NCBI GenBank assembly: GCA_944322925.1
Contig: CALUQM010000014.1
Location: 1 to 46,383, forward strand
Direction of reading: 5' to 3'
Length of the DNA stretch: 46,383 nt
Origin: an uncultured Bacteroidales bacterium
GTDB taxonomy: Bacteria > Bacteroidota > Bacteroidia > Bacteroidales > UBA932
Shown: in pieces, positions 15,040 to 22,681 of the stretch
Numbering within the stretch: position 1 is the first letter of the stretch
Layout: every line of letters starts with the position of its first letter
The notes under the pieces: generated by a model
Databases searched by the model: none
Seen by the model: only the letters and a program-made list of their open reading frames with translations
What the model was told of the DNA's origin: nothing
Position numbers and translations under genes: made by a program

Positions 15040-17409
15040 ATGATGAAACTGTACGGAAATTCAATTTGCATATTAAGTCTGGCTGCATGTATTCTCATGT
15101 CATGCCAGGAAGAACAGATTATAACGAAAATGTCGATTTCTCCATTGTCGGCTACTGTAAACGGAGGCGGCGAGACCATTCTGGTCGAGGTGAATTGCAA
15201 TTCAGAATGGTCTTTACACATCATGGATAATGAAGACGGATGGCTTTCCGTCGATCCTGCCTACGGTACCGGTCCTGCAGAAGTCTTACTTACGGCATTA
15301 CCTTCAGACGAGGCAGGTAGGACTGCGGAAATAGTCCTGTCTTCTTCGGGTATGGAGGCCGTGATGACAGTCGAAGCCGGAGAAGTTTGCTGGATAGGGG
15401 AAAATTTCGATGCGGGTAAAGCCCCGATGCATTTTCCTTATCCTGAAATCGAAGGTTATGGAGGATGGCAGAAGTACGGTCTCGGAAGCTCGACGGCAGA
15501 ATATGTAGGGAACGGCAGTTATGTAGTCAGGGTTGCCGGCAACAACAGCGTATGGATGGAAAATATCTCCAGTGAATATGAAATGAACAATATCGACATG
15601 TCTTATCCTGGAGACGGTATCTATACTCTTTCTTTCGATGTTCAGGGATCGTATCAGGATGAGAATGCGGAGTCTACTGCCGTTCTCGGAAACGGAGACC
15701 TGTCGTTGTCTGTAAGTTCCAACGGCATTGATTACATTCCTGTTTCCTATTCTCCTGTCTCGAATTCAGACTGGCAGACCATGCAGGCAACTTTCGGCAT
15801 GTACAATGCCAGCCGGATGTATGTGAAATGGGTGGCGGAAAGCCCCGGAATAAGGTTGGACAATGTATTGCTTGTAAAAGGCAGGGAGCCTGCACTGGAC
15901 TCTCCTGTAATGATAGTCGGAGCAGGTGAGGCTACGGAAGTTGGAAAAACCTCTGCTGTGCTCAACGGCCGTTGGGTCTATTCCGGCAGAGATCCGGTAA
16001 TTGAGACAGGTTTTACTTATTGGATGGAAGATGAGCCGGAGAATATTGTTTCGGTAGTCAGCGATACCGGAGCATCCGTATTCGATTATCAGGTATCCGG
16101 TCTGGCGGAAGGGGAGACTTATGTGTTCAGGGCTTTTGTCAGGACTTCTTCCGGAACATCATTCAGTAAGGATATGAAATTCATAACTCTGGTTGATGCA
16201 GTAGATGCCAGGATTTCAGATGTAAGGAAACTTTGGAACGGAACAGATGCGAAACTGCCTGCAGGATGGACCTTGCATGCTACGGTAATTTCTGATTTTT
16301 CCGGAGGAAATATGTCAACGGACGAGATTGCCGTTGTTGACGGAACGACGGGAAACTCAGGACTGTTCATAAGGGTTGTCGATGACAGCGGGACAGGCAC
16401 ATCATTGGATGTCCCGGTGAATTCCGACGTGGACATTTCATTGCGAGGCGTACGGTTTGCAACCGGAGGGCGTCTAATGATAGAAGTCCCGGCATCAAAC
16501 ATAACCGTGAACGGTAGCATGACCGGGACCGTTGCAGTTGCTCTTCCATCTGTGGAAGATGTCCGGGAATATGACGGAATGCTGGTATCCATTGATGATG
16601 TGCAGGCGGTTCCTGCGTATATTCCGAGACCGTGGGGCTCTGGAATGAATGAAGAACCGGGCATTGTAGATGTCCCTATGCAGTCGAAGTCCGGCGAATT
16701 CCATGTCAGGACATTGCCGGAGGCTGAATTCGCTTACGGGAGAGTCGGGAAAAACAGCGGCAGGATCACAGGTATATGCTTATGTGAAAACGGTAATGTA
16801 TACATTATGCCGCGCAAGAATGCGGATATTGAACTGTTTGACGACAGGATTGGGCCTTTGACCGAAAAGATTGTCTATTATGAGGATTTCGGAATTTCCA
16901 GTAAAAATACCAAGTTCCCGGATTATGACGGTTTCAGATCGGAGAATCAGCCGGATACATATTGGGAAACGGAATCCACCAAGTGTGATGTCAGAATATC
17001 CAAAGTATATTCATTCGGATATCCCGGAGCCTCAGGCAACAGTGAAATATATTGCAATGAGAAGAAAGCATATTTCTACCTGAAAGGCCTCAATACGTTG
17101 GATTGCGGATACATGTATTTTACCATGGGGGCGTCCTATAACAATAACAAGCAGGTAACCGTCAATACGAAGCACACGAATTTTGTTATTGAATACAGTG
17201 CTGATCAGGGAGATTCATGGACAAACGTGCCTTATACCTGCATAGTCGAAGGTCAGGGCGACAGTGTTCAGGATGAAGTTAGTCCGTGGGGGCTCATAGA
17301 GTTTGATGCTTCTCTGGTAATTCCGGAATCGGAAGACCTGTGGTTCAGATTCTCGTTTACTGTAAACAACGGACGTATAGATGACTTGAGACTTGTCAGA
17401 TATGAATAA
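15040..17409 (+). CDS. Multidomain surface lipoprotein with BACON and DUF5689-like domains
   Basis: This lipoprotein has 789 residues from the ATG at 15040 (a second ATG follows at 15043). The start is chosen for the signal peptide, whose lipobox is ILMSC with C22. In order I see a BACON domain (about 30-115: SISPLSATVNGGG, WLSVDP, AEIVLSSSG), a jelly-roll-like module (about 125-290, ENFDAG to IRLDNVLLVKG), a fibronectin-III-like module (about 300-385, AVLNGRWVYSG, GLAEGETYVFRAFV), a DUF5689-like region (about 390-560, GWTLHATVISDF) and a C-terminal choice-of-anchor-like module (YYEDFGIS onward). BACON modules are thought to bind mucin or complex glycans. It probably acts as a large surface glycan-binding protein for the locus. 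Domain limits are approximate. Confidence 0.75.
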   Translation: MMKLYGNSICILSLAACILMSCQEEQIITKMSISPLSATVNGGGETILVEVNCNSEWSLHIMDNEDGWLSVDPAYGTGPAEVLLTALPSDEAGRTAEIVLSSSGMEAVMTVEAGEVCWIGENFDAGKAPMHFPYPEIEGYGGWQKYGLGSSTAEYVGNGSYVVRVAGNNSVWMENISSEYEMNNIDMSYPGDGIYTLSFDVQGSYQDENAESTAVLGNGDLSLSVSSNGIDYIPVSYSPVSNSDWQTMQATFGMYNASRMYVKWVAESPGIRLDNVLLVKGREPALDSPVMIVGAGEATEVGKTSAVLNGRWVYSGRDPVIETGFTYWMEDEPENIVSVVSDTGASVFDYQVSGLAEGETYVFRAFVRTSSGTSFSKDMKFITLVDAVDARISDVRKLWNGTDAKLPAGWTLHATVISDFSGGNMSTDEIAVVDGTTGNSGLFIRVVDDSGTGTSLDVPVNSDVDISLRGVRFATGGRLMIEVPASNITVNGSMTGTVAVALPSVEDVREYDGMLVSIDDVQAVPAYIPRPWGSGMNEEPGIVDVPMQSKSGEFHVRTLPEAEFAYGRVGKNSGRITGICLCENGNVYIMPRKNADIELFDDRIGPLTEKIVYYEDFGISSKNTKFPDYDGFRSENQPDTYWETESTKCDVRISKVYSFGYPGASGNSEIYCNEKKAYFYLKGLNTLDCGYMYFTMGASYNNNKQVTVNTKHTNFVIEYSADQGDSWTNVPYTCIVEGQGDSVQDEVSPWGLIEFDASLVIPESEDLWFRFSFTVNNGRIDDLRLVRYE

Positions 17410-17419
17410 TTTATGTAAT

Positions 17420-18337
17420 ATGAAACGATTTCTGATTTTTGCTTTGATTTTTTTCTGTGCAATATGTATTGCAGAAGGGAAAAAAGGACAGGATATACTG
17501 GAAACCGATGCAGTCGATACGATGTTCATCCTGCCGATAGAATATACTTCGGATCCCGGGTCCAACGGTCTGTCAGGTCCGGAAGTGTTGAAAAGGAATG
17601 AAACTTTCGGGAACGTGACCCGGGCTCTCATGAAAGTATATCTGCCGGTGAGTGAGGAGCCGACAAGCTGTGTCATAATTTTTCCTGGCGGCGGATATGA
17701 TAATGTCTGTGTGGGCAATGCCGGTACTCAGGGCGCAAGATTCTTCATCGAACACGGAATTGCAGTGGCCGTTGTGAAATACCGTCTGCCGAACGGACAT
17801 ATTGATGTCCCGATTCTTGACGGGCAGCAGGCAATAAAGATGGTCAGGAAAAATGCAGGAAAATGGAACATTAAGCCGGACAGGATAGGAATCTGCGGAT
17901 CTTCGGCAGGAGGCCATCTTGCCTCCATGCTTGCTGTCCATACTTCGGATGCAGATATTTCTTCCCCGGCCGTGCTCGATCATTATTCTTCCCGACCTGA
18001 TTTCGTGATATTGCTGAAGGCTGCGATAAACTGGAGTAAAGGCAATACGATGAGGAACAGTCATGGTCCGAATCCTACGGATGAAATCATTTTCTACTGT
18101 AACGCCCTTAACCATATAGAGGCTGATCATGCCCCTACGTTTATTGCCCATTGTTATGATGATCCGGCAGCTCCGTGTACAGGTACGGTAAATTATTTCC
18201 TCAAGCTCAGGAATCTGAATGTTCCTGCCGAGATCCACGTATATGACGAAGGCAGACACGGCCTGGGATTCTGGGACCGCAACAGGCCGATGGATGAGTG
18301 GATGGATGCCTTGCTTGAGTGGAGATATCTGTATTGA
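17420..18337 (+). CDS. Secreted alpha/beta-hydrolase, carbohydrate esterase-like
   Basis: This 305-residue enzyme has a signal peptide (MKRFLIFALIFFCAICIAEG); the start at 17420 fits it and lies 10 bases after the previous stop. The fold is the BD-FAE/acetylxylan-esterase type of alpha/beta-hydrolase. PGGGY (89-93) forms the oxyanion hole, GSSAG (160-164) contains the nucleophile S162, DD at 247-248 probably supplies the acid, and H280 in EGRHGLGFW is the catalytic histidine. In this context it likely removes acetyl or other ester groups from the polysaccharide so that glycosidases can act. It is the only esterase seen in the locus. The exact ester and CE family cannot be told from the motifs. 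Confidence 0.85.
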   Translation: MKRFLIFALIFFCAICIAEGKKGQDILETDAVDTMFILPIEYTSDPGSNGLSGPEVLKRNETFGNVTRALMKVYLPVSEEPTSCVIIFPGGGYDNVCVGNAGTQGARFFIEHGIAVAVVKYRLPNGHIDVPILDGQQAIKMVRKNAGKWNIKPDRIGICGSSAGGHLASMLAVHTSDADISSPAVLDHYSSRPDFVILLKAAINWSKGNTMRNSHGPNPTDEIIFYCNALNHIEADHAPTFIAHCYDDPAAPCTGTVNYFLKLRNLNVPAEIHVYDEGRHGLGFWDRNRPMDEWMDALLEWRYLY

Positions 18338-18364
18338 CAGCCCGGATCGTATGAATTCAGCGAA

Positions 18365-20368
18365 ATGGATATGACAAGGATAATATCGTGGATAGTTGCA
18401 GCGTGTTTTTTCTTGCTTCATCCTGCCTTTGTCCGTGCTCAGGCATTGATCGATCTTGGCAAGGCTATCCCGACGCATACATACGACGGGACAGGCGTTC
18501 TTGTCAGTTACGGCAAACTATTGTACGATTATCCGAAGGAACAGAGGGACCGTATCATGGACTATCTGTTCCTGCCGGGCTACGGCGCGAATCTGCAGAT
18601 TCTGAAAGTGGAATTCGGTTATGACGGCAACAATACAGCGTCTTCATGGCCAAGCTACAAGCGGACGATCGATGAAGAAGGCGTCTTTGACCGCGGCATA
18701 GGCTTGTGGTATATGAAGGAAGCCAGGAAAAGAAATCCGGATGTTATTCTGTCAGCGTTGAACTGGGGGTATCCTGCCTGGGCCGTGACGGATTCCCTCA
18801 AAGCGGAATTCATAGCCGGGTATGTCATAGGAATGTACGAAAAGGAAGATATCCTGATCGACTATATAGGGGGTAACCAGAATGAATCCGAGATAACTCC
18901 TGAAGTTACGAAAATAGTCAGACGGAAACTCGACAGTCACGGTCTTGGGAATGTAAAGATCATCTGCGCCGATGAGGGAGCGAAAAAACAGCACTACATG
19001 ATATTCGATCTGCTTGAAGAAGATCCGGAATATGCTGAAATTACGGATGTGATAGGGGTCCATTTCAAGAGTCAGCCGGATTCCAGGCTTCCCGATGACG
19101 CATATTCATTCGGGATACCTGTCTGGTCGAGTGAAGACGGCGGAGGAAATTATGTCAGTCCCTGGTCAGGGCACAGCTGGACATCGCAACTGATAAGATT
19201 GCTGTGCGATCTTAAGATGTCAGCTGCAATCAGATGGCTTTCTACGGCTTCAGTTTATGACAATATGCCATGGCCGATGAATGGAATCATGAGAACCAAG
19301 GAGCCGTGGAGCGGCAGCTATGTCATTGGATCTAACCTGTGGGCTTTTGCCCATTTTACCCAATTTATCGATCCGGGCTGGAAAGTCCTTGATACTGGCG
19401 GAACTTGTCTGACGGATGACGGCAGGGGAAAATACGGAGTTTTCTGCAGCGCTGACGGGAATGAGTGGACAATAGTGGCTGATACCTACGGAAAATTTCC
19501 TGAACAAGGTCTGGATTTGACGGTCAGACTGCCGTGCGGAAAAGTTGCAGATTCAGTCTATGTATGGAGATCTCATTTTGAAATTCCCGAAGAGACGTTC
19601 TGCAAGGCAGCTTCATTATGTACGGACTGGGATGGAAGGATATCTGTTCATCTTGACAAGGATTGCGTATATACAATGTCCACTGTTTCGGGACAGCGCA
19701 AAGGTAATGCTGTATCGCCTGAACCTGTGAAATTCAGTCTTCCGTACAATGAGGACTTTGAATCATACGGGTCAGGAAGAATGCCGAGATATTTTGTCGA
19801 TGCCCACGGAACATTCGAGACTTGTGTCCTGTCTGACGGGAACACTGTCCTGAGGCAGTGTATAATGGAAAAACCAATTATCTGGCATCCCGGCAGCAGG
19901 CATTGCTCCCAACCTGTATCCGAGATGGGAAGCATGGACTGGGATGATTATTCGGTCGGAATCGATGTAATGCTGGAGACTCAAGGAAGTGTGGCCTTAT
20001 GCTGCAGACTTGATCCGGATGTCGAACCGAATTCTGAGTATGGCCTGGAAGGATACTGGCTGATTTTGTCTGATGACGGCAGCTGGAAAATGGATTACAG
20101 AAATGAGAAAGGCGCGGTAACTGTTGCATCCGGTAATACGGGATATTCTCCTGGACAGTGGATCAGAATGGAACTCCGGGCTGAGGGAAATGAAGTCTCC
20201 GCATATCTGGAAGGAGAGCGGATCGCAATGTATTCCGGAGGTGAAATCCTGAAAGGAAACATAGCCATAGCTACATTGTCTTCCGATGCTGAGGATTTCT
20301 GGTCGCAGACTGATATTTATCCGACAGCATGCTTCGACAATCTGACAATTACTGATATCGGACATTAA
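18365..20368 (+). CDS. Secreted glycoside hydrolase, GH59 galactocerebrosidase-like
   Basis: This 667-residue secreted enzyme has a signal peptide (cut near FVRAQA; the start could also be the ATG at 18371) and resembles mammalian galactocerebrosidase (GALC, GH59) along its length. Landmarks are YDGTGVLVSYG, DYLFLPGYGANLQILKVE, YMKEARKRNP, IDYIGGNQNESE, VWSSED, KEPWSGSYV and FTQFIDPGW. The two catalytic glutamates are present: acid/base E174 (NQNE, with a one-residue shift relative to WNE) and nucleophile E257 (SSED). After the TIM barrel and a beta-sandwich, residues from about 455 (LPYNEDFESYG) form a lectin-like C-terminal domain, as in GALC. Length is close to GALC's roughly 670-685. Predicted activity is exo-beta-galactosidase; the true substrate is unknown. 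It closes the PUL operon. Confidence 0.85.
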   Translation: MDMTRIISWIVAACFFLLHPAFVRAQALIDLGKAIPTHTYDGTGVLVSYGKLLYDYPKEQRDRIMDYLFLPGYGANLQILKVEFGYDGNNTASSWPSYKRTIDEEGVFDRGIGLWYMKEARKRNPDVILSALNWGYPAWAVTDSLKAEFIAGYVIGMYEKEDILIDYIGGNQNESEITPEVTKIVRRKLDSHGLGNVKIICADEGAKKQHYMIFDLLEEDPEYAEITDVIGVHFKSQPDSRLPDDAYSFGIPVWSSEDGGGNYVSPWSGHSWTSQLIRLLCDLKMSAAIRWLSTASVYDNMPWPMNGIMRTKEPWSGSYVIGSNLWAFAHFTQFIDPGWKVLDTGGTCLTDDGRGKYGVFCSADGNEWTIVADTYGKFPEQGLDLTVRLPCGKVADSVYVWRSHFEIPEETFCKAASLCTDWDGRISVHLDKDCVYTMSTVSGQRKGNAVSPEPVKFSLPYNEDFESYGSGRMPRYFVDAHGTFETCVLSDGNTVLRQCIMEKPIIWHPGSRHCSQPVSEMGSMDWDDYSVGIDVMLETQGSVALCCRLDPDVEPNSEYGLEGYWLILSDDGSWKMDYRNEKGAVTVASGNTGYSPGQWIRMELRAEGNEVSAYLEGERIAMYSGGEILKGNIAIATLSSDAEDFWSQTDIYPTACFDNLTITDIGH

Positions 20369-20374
20369 TTTTTC

Positions 20375-20382
20375 TATCTTTG
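20375..20382 (+). promoter_or_regulatory. Promoter -7 box of the metallophosphoesterase gene
   Basis: TATCTTTG matches TAnnTTTG exactly and lies 24 bases before the ATG at 20407. It starts six bases after the GH59 stop, so the metallophosphoesterase is probably not part of the PUL transcript. Confidence 0.5.
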
Positions 20383-20406
20383 CCCTTTGTATTTAAATCG
20401 CGCAGG

Positions 20407-21417
20407 ATGGAATTTATTTTCGTATTGACGGTATCGGGCCTTGTCAGCGTGGCTCTTGTCATTCTGTTATTGATCATTGCCGGTATCGCCGCACTTTTCG
20501 GAGCATCATTCGGGACCGTCTTCCTGAACGGGCTCTGGGCGCTTCTGATAACTCCTGTCCTGATACTTTACGGGTGGCTCGTCGGCCGCAACAGGGTGAC
20601 GGTAAATCATGTGGAGATAGTCTCGGAGCATGTTCCCGCTTCATTCGACGGCTACAGAATAGTCCATATTTCCGACATGCACCTCAGGTCATTCGGCAAC
20701 AGGGGAAAGATCCTGCAAAAGATAGTGGGCAGGATAAATGCCGAAAATCCCGACATGATAGCTTTTACCGGAGATCTCGTTACCATGCATCCTTCGGAAA
20801 CGGAGCCTCATGTCACGGTTCTTCAGGGACTCAGGGCCCGGGACGGGATATATTCCGTAATGGGAAATCATGACTATTGTCCCTATAATGACTGGAACTC
20901 GGATGCCGCGAGAGAGAAGGCCGTGGAAGAAGTCCGCAGATGCGAAAGAGACCTCGGATGGATTTTGCTGGATAACAGTCATGCAGACATAATCCGCAGC
21001 AATACGGTATCCGGACAGGATACGCTCTCGGTTGTCGGGGTGGAAAATATTTCTGCCATGCCCCAGTTCGAGACTCACGGGAATCTGGCAGAGGCCATGG
21101 AAGGGGCCGGAGGGGATTTCAAGGTATTGCTGTCGCATGATCCCACGCACTGGCGGGCCGGGGTCCTCGGGAAGACGGATATCGGCCTCATGCTGGCCGG
21201 CCATACCCACAATGCGCAGTGCCGGATTCTCGGTCTTGAGCCGAGCCGCCTCGTTTTCAGAGAAAACAGCGGCCTTTACAGCAGCGATGGCATTTCTGGC
21301 TGCCAGTACCTTTATGTCAATGACGGACTCGGGGAGACTATGTTTCCGGCACGTATAGGCGTGCCGCCGGAAATTACCGTAATAGAACTGGTATCTGAAA
21401 ATGGGACGGGACAATAA
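20407..21417 (+). CDS. Membrane-anchored metallophosphoesterase (YkuE/YaeI type)
   Basis: This 336-residue protein starts at the ATG 20407; an upstream TTG at 20380 lies in the promoter. The N-terminus has two membrane segments (about 3-30 and 37-60). The calcineurin-like phosphoesterase domain carries all metal-binding motifs: DMH (90-92), GD (122-123), GNHD (153-156), SHDP (243-246) and GHTHNAQ (265-271). YaeI/YkuE relatives hydrolyse UDP-2,3-diacylglucosamine or other phosphodiesters at the membrane; here the substrate is unknown. The active site would face the periplasm if the segments run in-out-in, but I cannot determine the topology. A hairpin at 21432-21459 probably ends its transcript. 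Confidence 0.88.
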   Translation: MEFIFVLTVSGLVSVALVILLLIIAGIAALFGASFGTVFLNGLWALLITPVLILYGWLVGRNRVTVNHVEIVSEHVPASFDGYRIVHISDMHLRSFGNRGKILQKIVGRINAENPDMIAFTGDLVTMHPSETEPHVTVLQGLRARDGIYSVMGNHDYCPYNDWNSDAAREKAVEEVRRCERDLGWILLDNSHADIIRSNTVSGQDTLSVVGVENISAMPQFETHGNLAEAMEGAGGDFKVLLSHDPTHWRAGVLGKTDIGLMLAGHTHNAQCRILGLEPSRLVFRENSGLYSSDGISGCQYLYVNDGLGETMFPARIGVPPEITVIELVSENGTGQ

Positions 21418-21431
21418 GTATTTTTGCTGCA

Positions 21432-21459
21432 GAATCTGGACGGAAATCCGTACAGATTC
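21432..21459 (+). terminator. Hairpin terminator after the metallophosphoesterase gene
   Basis: GAATCTG (21432-21438) pairs with CAGATTC (21453-21459), and inside ACGG pairs with CCGT around an AAAT loop, with one mismatch between the stems. TTAATTTT follows at once. The same T-rich stretch contains the -7 box of the next gene. Confidence 0.6.
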
Positions 21460-21460
21460 T

Positions 21461-21468
21461 TAATTTTG
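21461..21468 (+). promoter_or_regulatory. Promoter -7 box of the DUF362/ferredoxin gene
   Basis: TAATTTTG matches TAnnTTTG, 33 bases before the ATG at 21502. A second match (TATTTTTG) lies at 21419-21426, upstream of the hairpin. A Shine-Dalgarno-like GGGAGGA at 21489-21495, six bases before the ATG, supports the chosen start. Confidence 0.45.
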
Positions 21469-21501
21469 CAGGAAATTCAACAATTATCGGGAGGACTGAA
21501 A

Positions 21502-22644
21502 ATGAGCTATTCTCAAAACATCTCAAAAGTATTCTATACTGATTTCCGCTGCAAGCCTGATGAAGGGCCTGCGCACAAGCTCAAAAGACTGATCAAGGCT
21601 GCAGGAATCGGACAGATCGATATGGACGGCAAGTTCGTAGCCATAAAAATGCACTTCGGCGAGCTCGGCAACATGACTTTCCTCAGGCCGAACTATGCGA
21701 AGGCGGTAGCCGATGTGGTCAGGGAGCTCGGCGGAAAGCCATTCCTTACGGACTGCAATACGCTTTATCCCGGAAGCCGCAAAAATGCCCTTGAACATCT
21801 GTACTGTGCGTGGGAGAACGGGTTTACGCCATTGAGCGCAGGCTGTCCTGTGATTATCGCCGACGGACTGAAGGGGACCGACGATATCGGCGTGCCAGTA
21901 AAAGGCGGGGAGTATGTGACGGATGCTAAGATCGGACGTGCGATAATGGATGCCGACATATTCATTTCCCTGACGCATTTCAAGGGGCATGAGATGACAG
22001 GTTTCGGCGGGACAATCAAGAACATCGGAATGGGCAGCGGATCCAGAGCCGGCAAAAAGGAGCAGCACTGCAACGGGAAGCCGATTATCGATCAGGACAA
22101 ATGCCGCGGCTGCAAAAGGTGCATGCGCGAATGCGCGAACGACGGTCTTGTCTTCGACGAAGAGCGCAGGAAAATGACGGTGGATATGGAACATTGCGTA
22201 GGCTGCGGCCGCTGTATCGGAGCCTGCAATTTCGATGCGATAGACTTCGCACAGGATGCCGCCGGCAAGGAACTGAACTGCCGTATGGCGGAATACACCA
22301 AGGCCGTTATCGACGGAAGACCGAATTTCCACATATCCCTGATATGCGACGTATCTCCGACATGCGACTGCCATTCCGGCAATGATACTCCTATTATTCC
22401 GGACGTAGGCATGTTCGCTTCTTTCGATCCGCTTGCTCTGGACCAGGCCTGTGTGGATGCCTGCCTGAAACAGACTCCTCTTCCCGGCAGCCAGCTGACC
22501 GACGAGATGGCCAAACCTGGATTCCATGACCATCATGACCATTTCGACAATACCAACCCGAATACCGAATACAAGACGTGCCTTGCCCATGCCGAAAAAA
22601 TCTGTCTTGGAAGCAGACAGTATGAACTCGTGAAGGTGAAGTGA
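21502..22644 (+). CDS. DUF362 protein with two [4Fe-4S] clusters
   Basis: This 380-residue cytoplasmic protein combines a DUF362 domain with a 2x[4Fe-4S] ferredoxin module. The DUF362 part runs about 1-190 (KMHFGELGN, FLTDCNTLYPGSRKN, THFKGHEMTGFGGTIKN) and resumes after the ferredoxin module (SPTCDCHSGNDTP, FASFDPLALDQACVD). The clusters are ligated by C201/C204/C207/C211 and C232/C235/C238/C242, each CxxCxxCxxxC with a fourth cysteine crossing over in the usual way. The start at 21502 is supported by the ribosome binding site. Such proteins are common in anaerobes and are probably redox enzymes, but their reaction is not known. No partner gene is adjacent. Confidence 0.88.
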   Translation: MSYSQNISKVFYTDFRCKPDEGPAHKLKRLIKAAGIGQIDMDGKFVAIKMHFGELGNMTFLRPNYAKAVADVVRELGGKPFLTDCNTLYPGSRKNALEHLYCAWENGFTPLSAGCPVIIADGLKGTDDIGVPVKGGEYVTDAKIGRAIMDADIFISLTHFKGHEMTGFGGTIKNIGMGSGSRAGKKEQHCNGKPIIDQDKCRGCKRCMRECANDGLVFDEERRKMTVDMEHCVGCGRCIGACNFDAIDFAQDAAGKELNCRMAEYTKAVIDGRPNFHISLICDVSPTCDCHSGNDTPIIPDVGMFASFDPLALDQACVDACLKQTPLPGSQLTDEMAKPGFHDHHDHFDNTNPNTEYKTCLAHAEKICLGSRQYELVKVK

Positions 22645-22681
22645 CATTCGTGTAATTCCAGGGAAAAAGAAAGGAAAAAGA

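Noticed and set aside
21523-22647. A 374-codon open frame on the minus strand opposite the DUF362 gene
   Set aside because: Antisense shadow of a gene with clear iron-sulfur motifs; no homology recognised.
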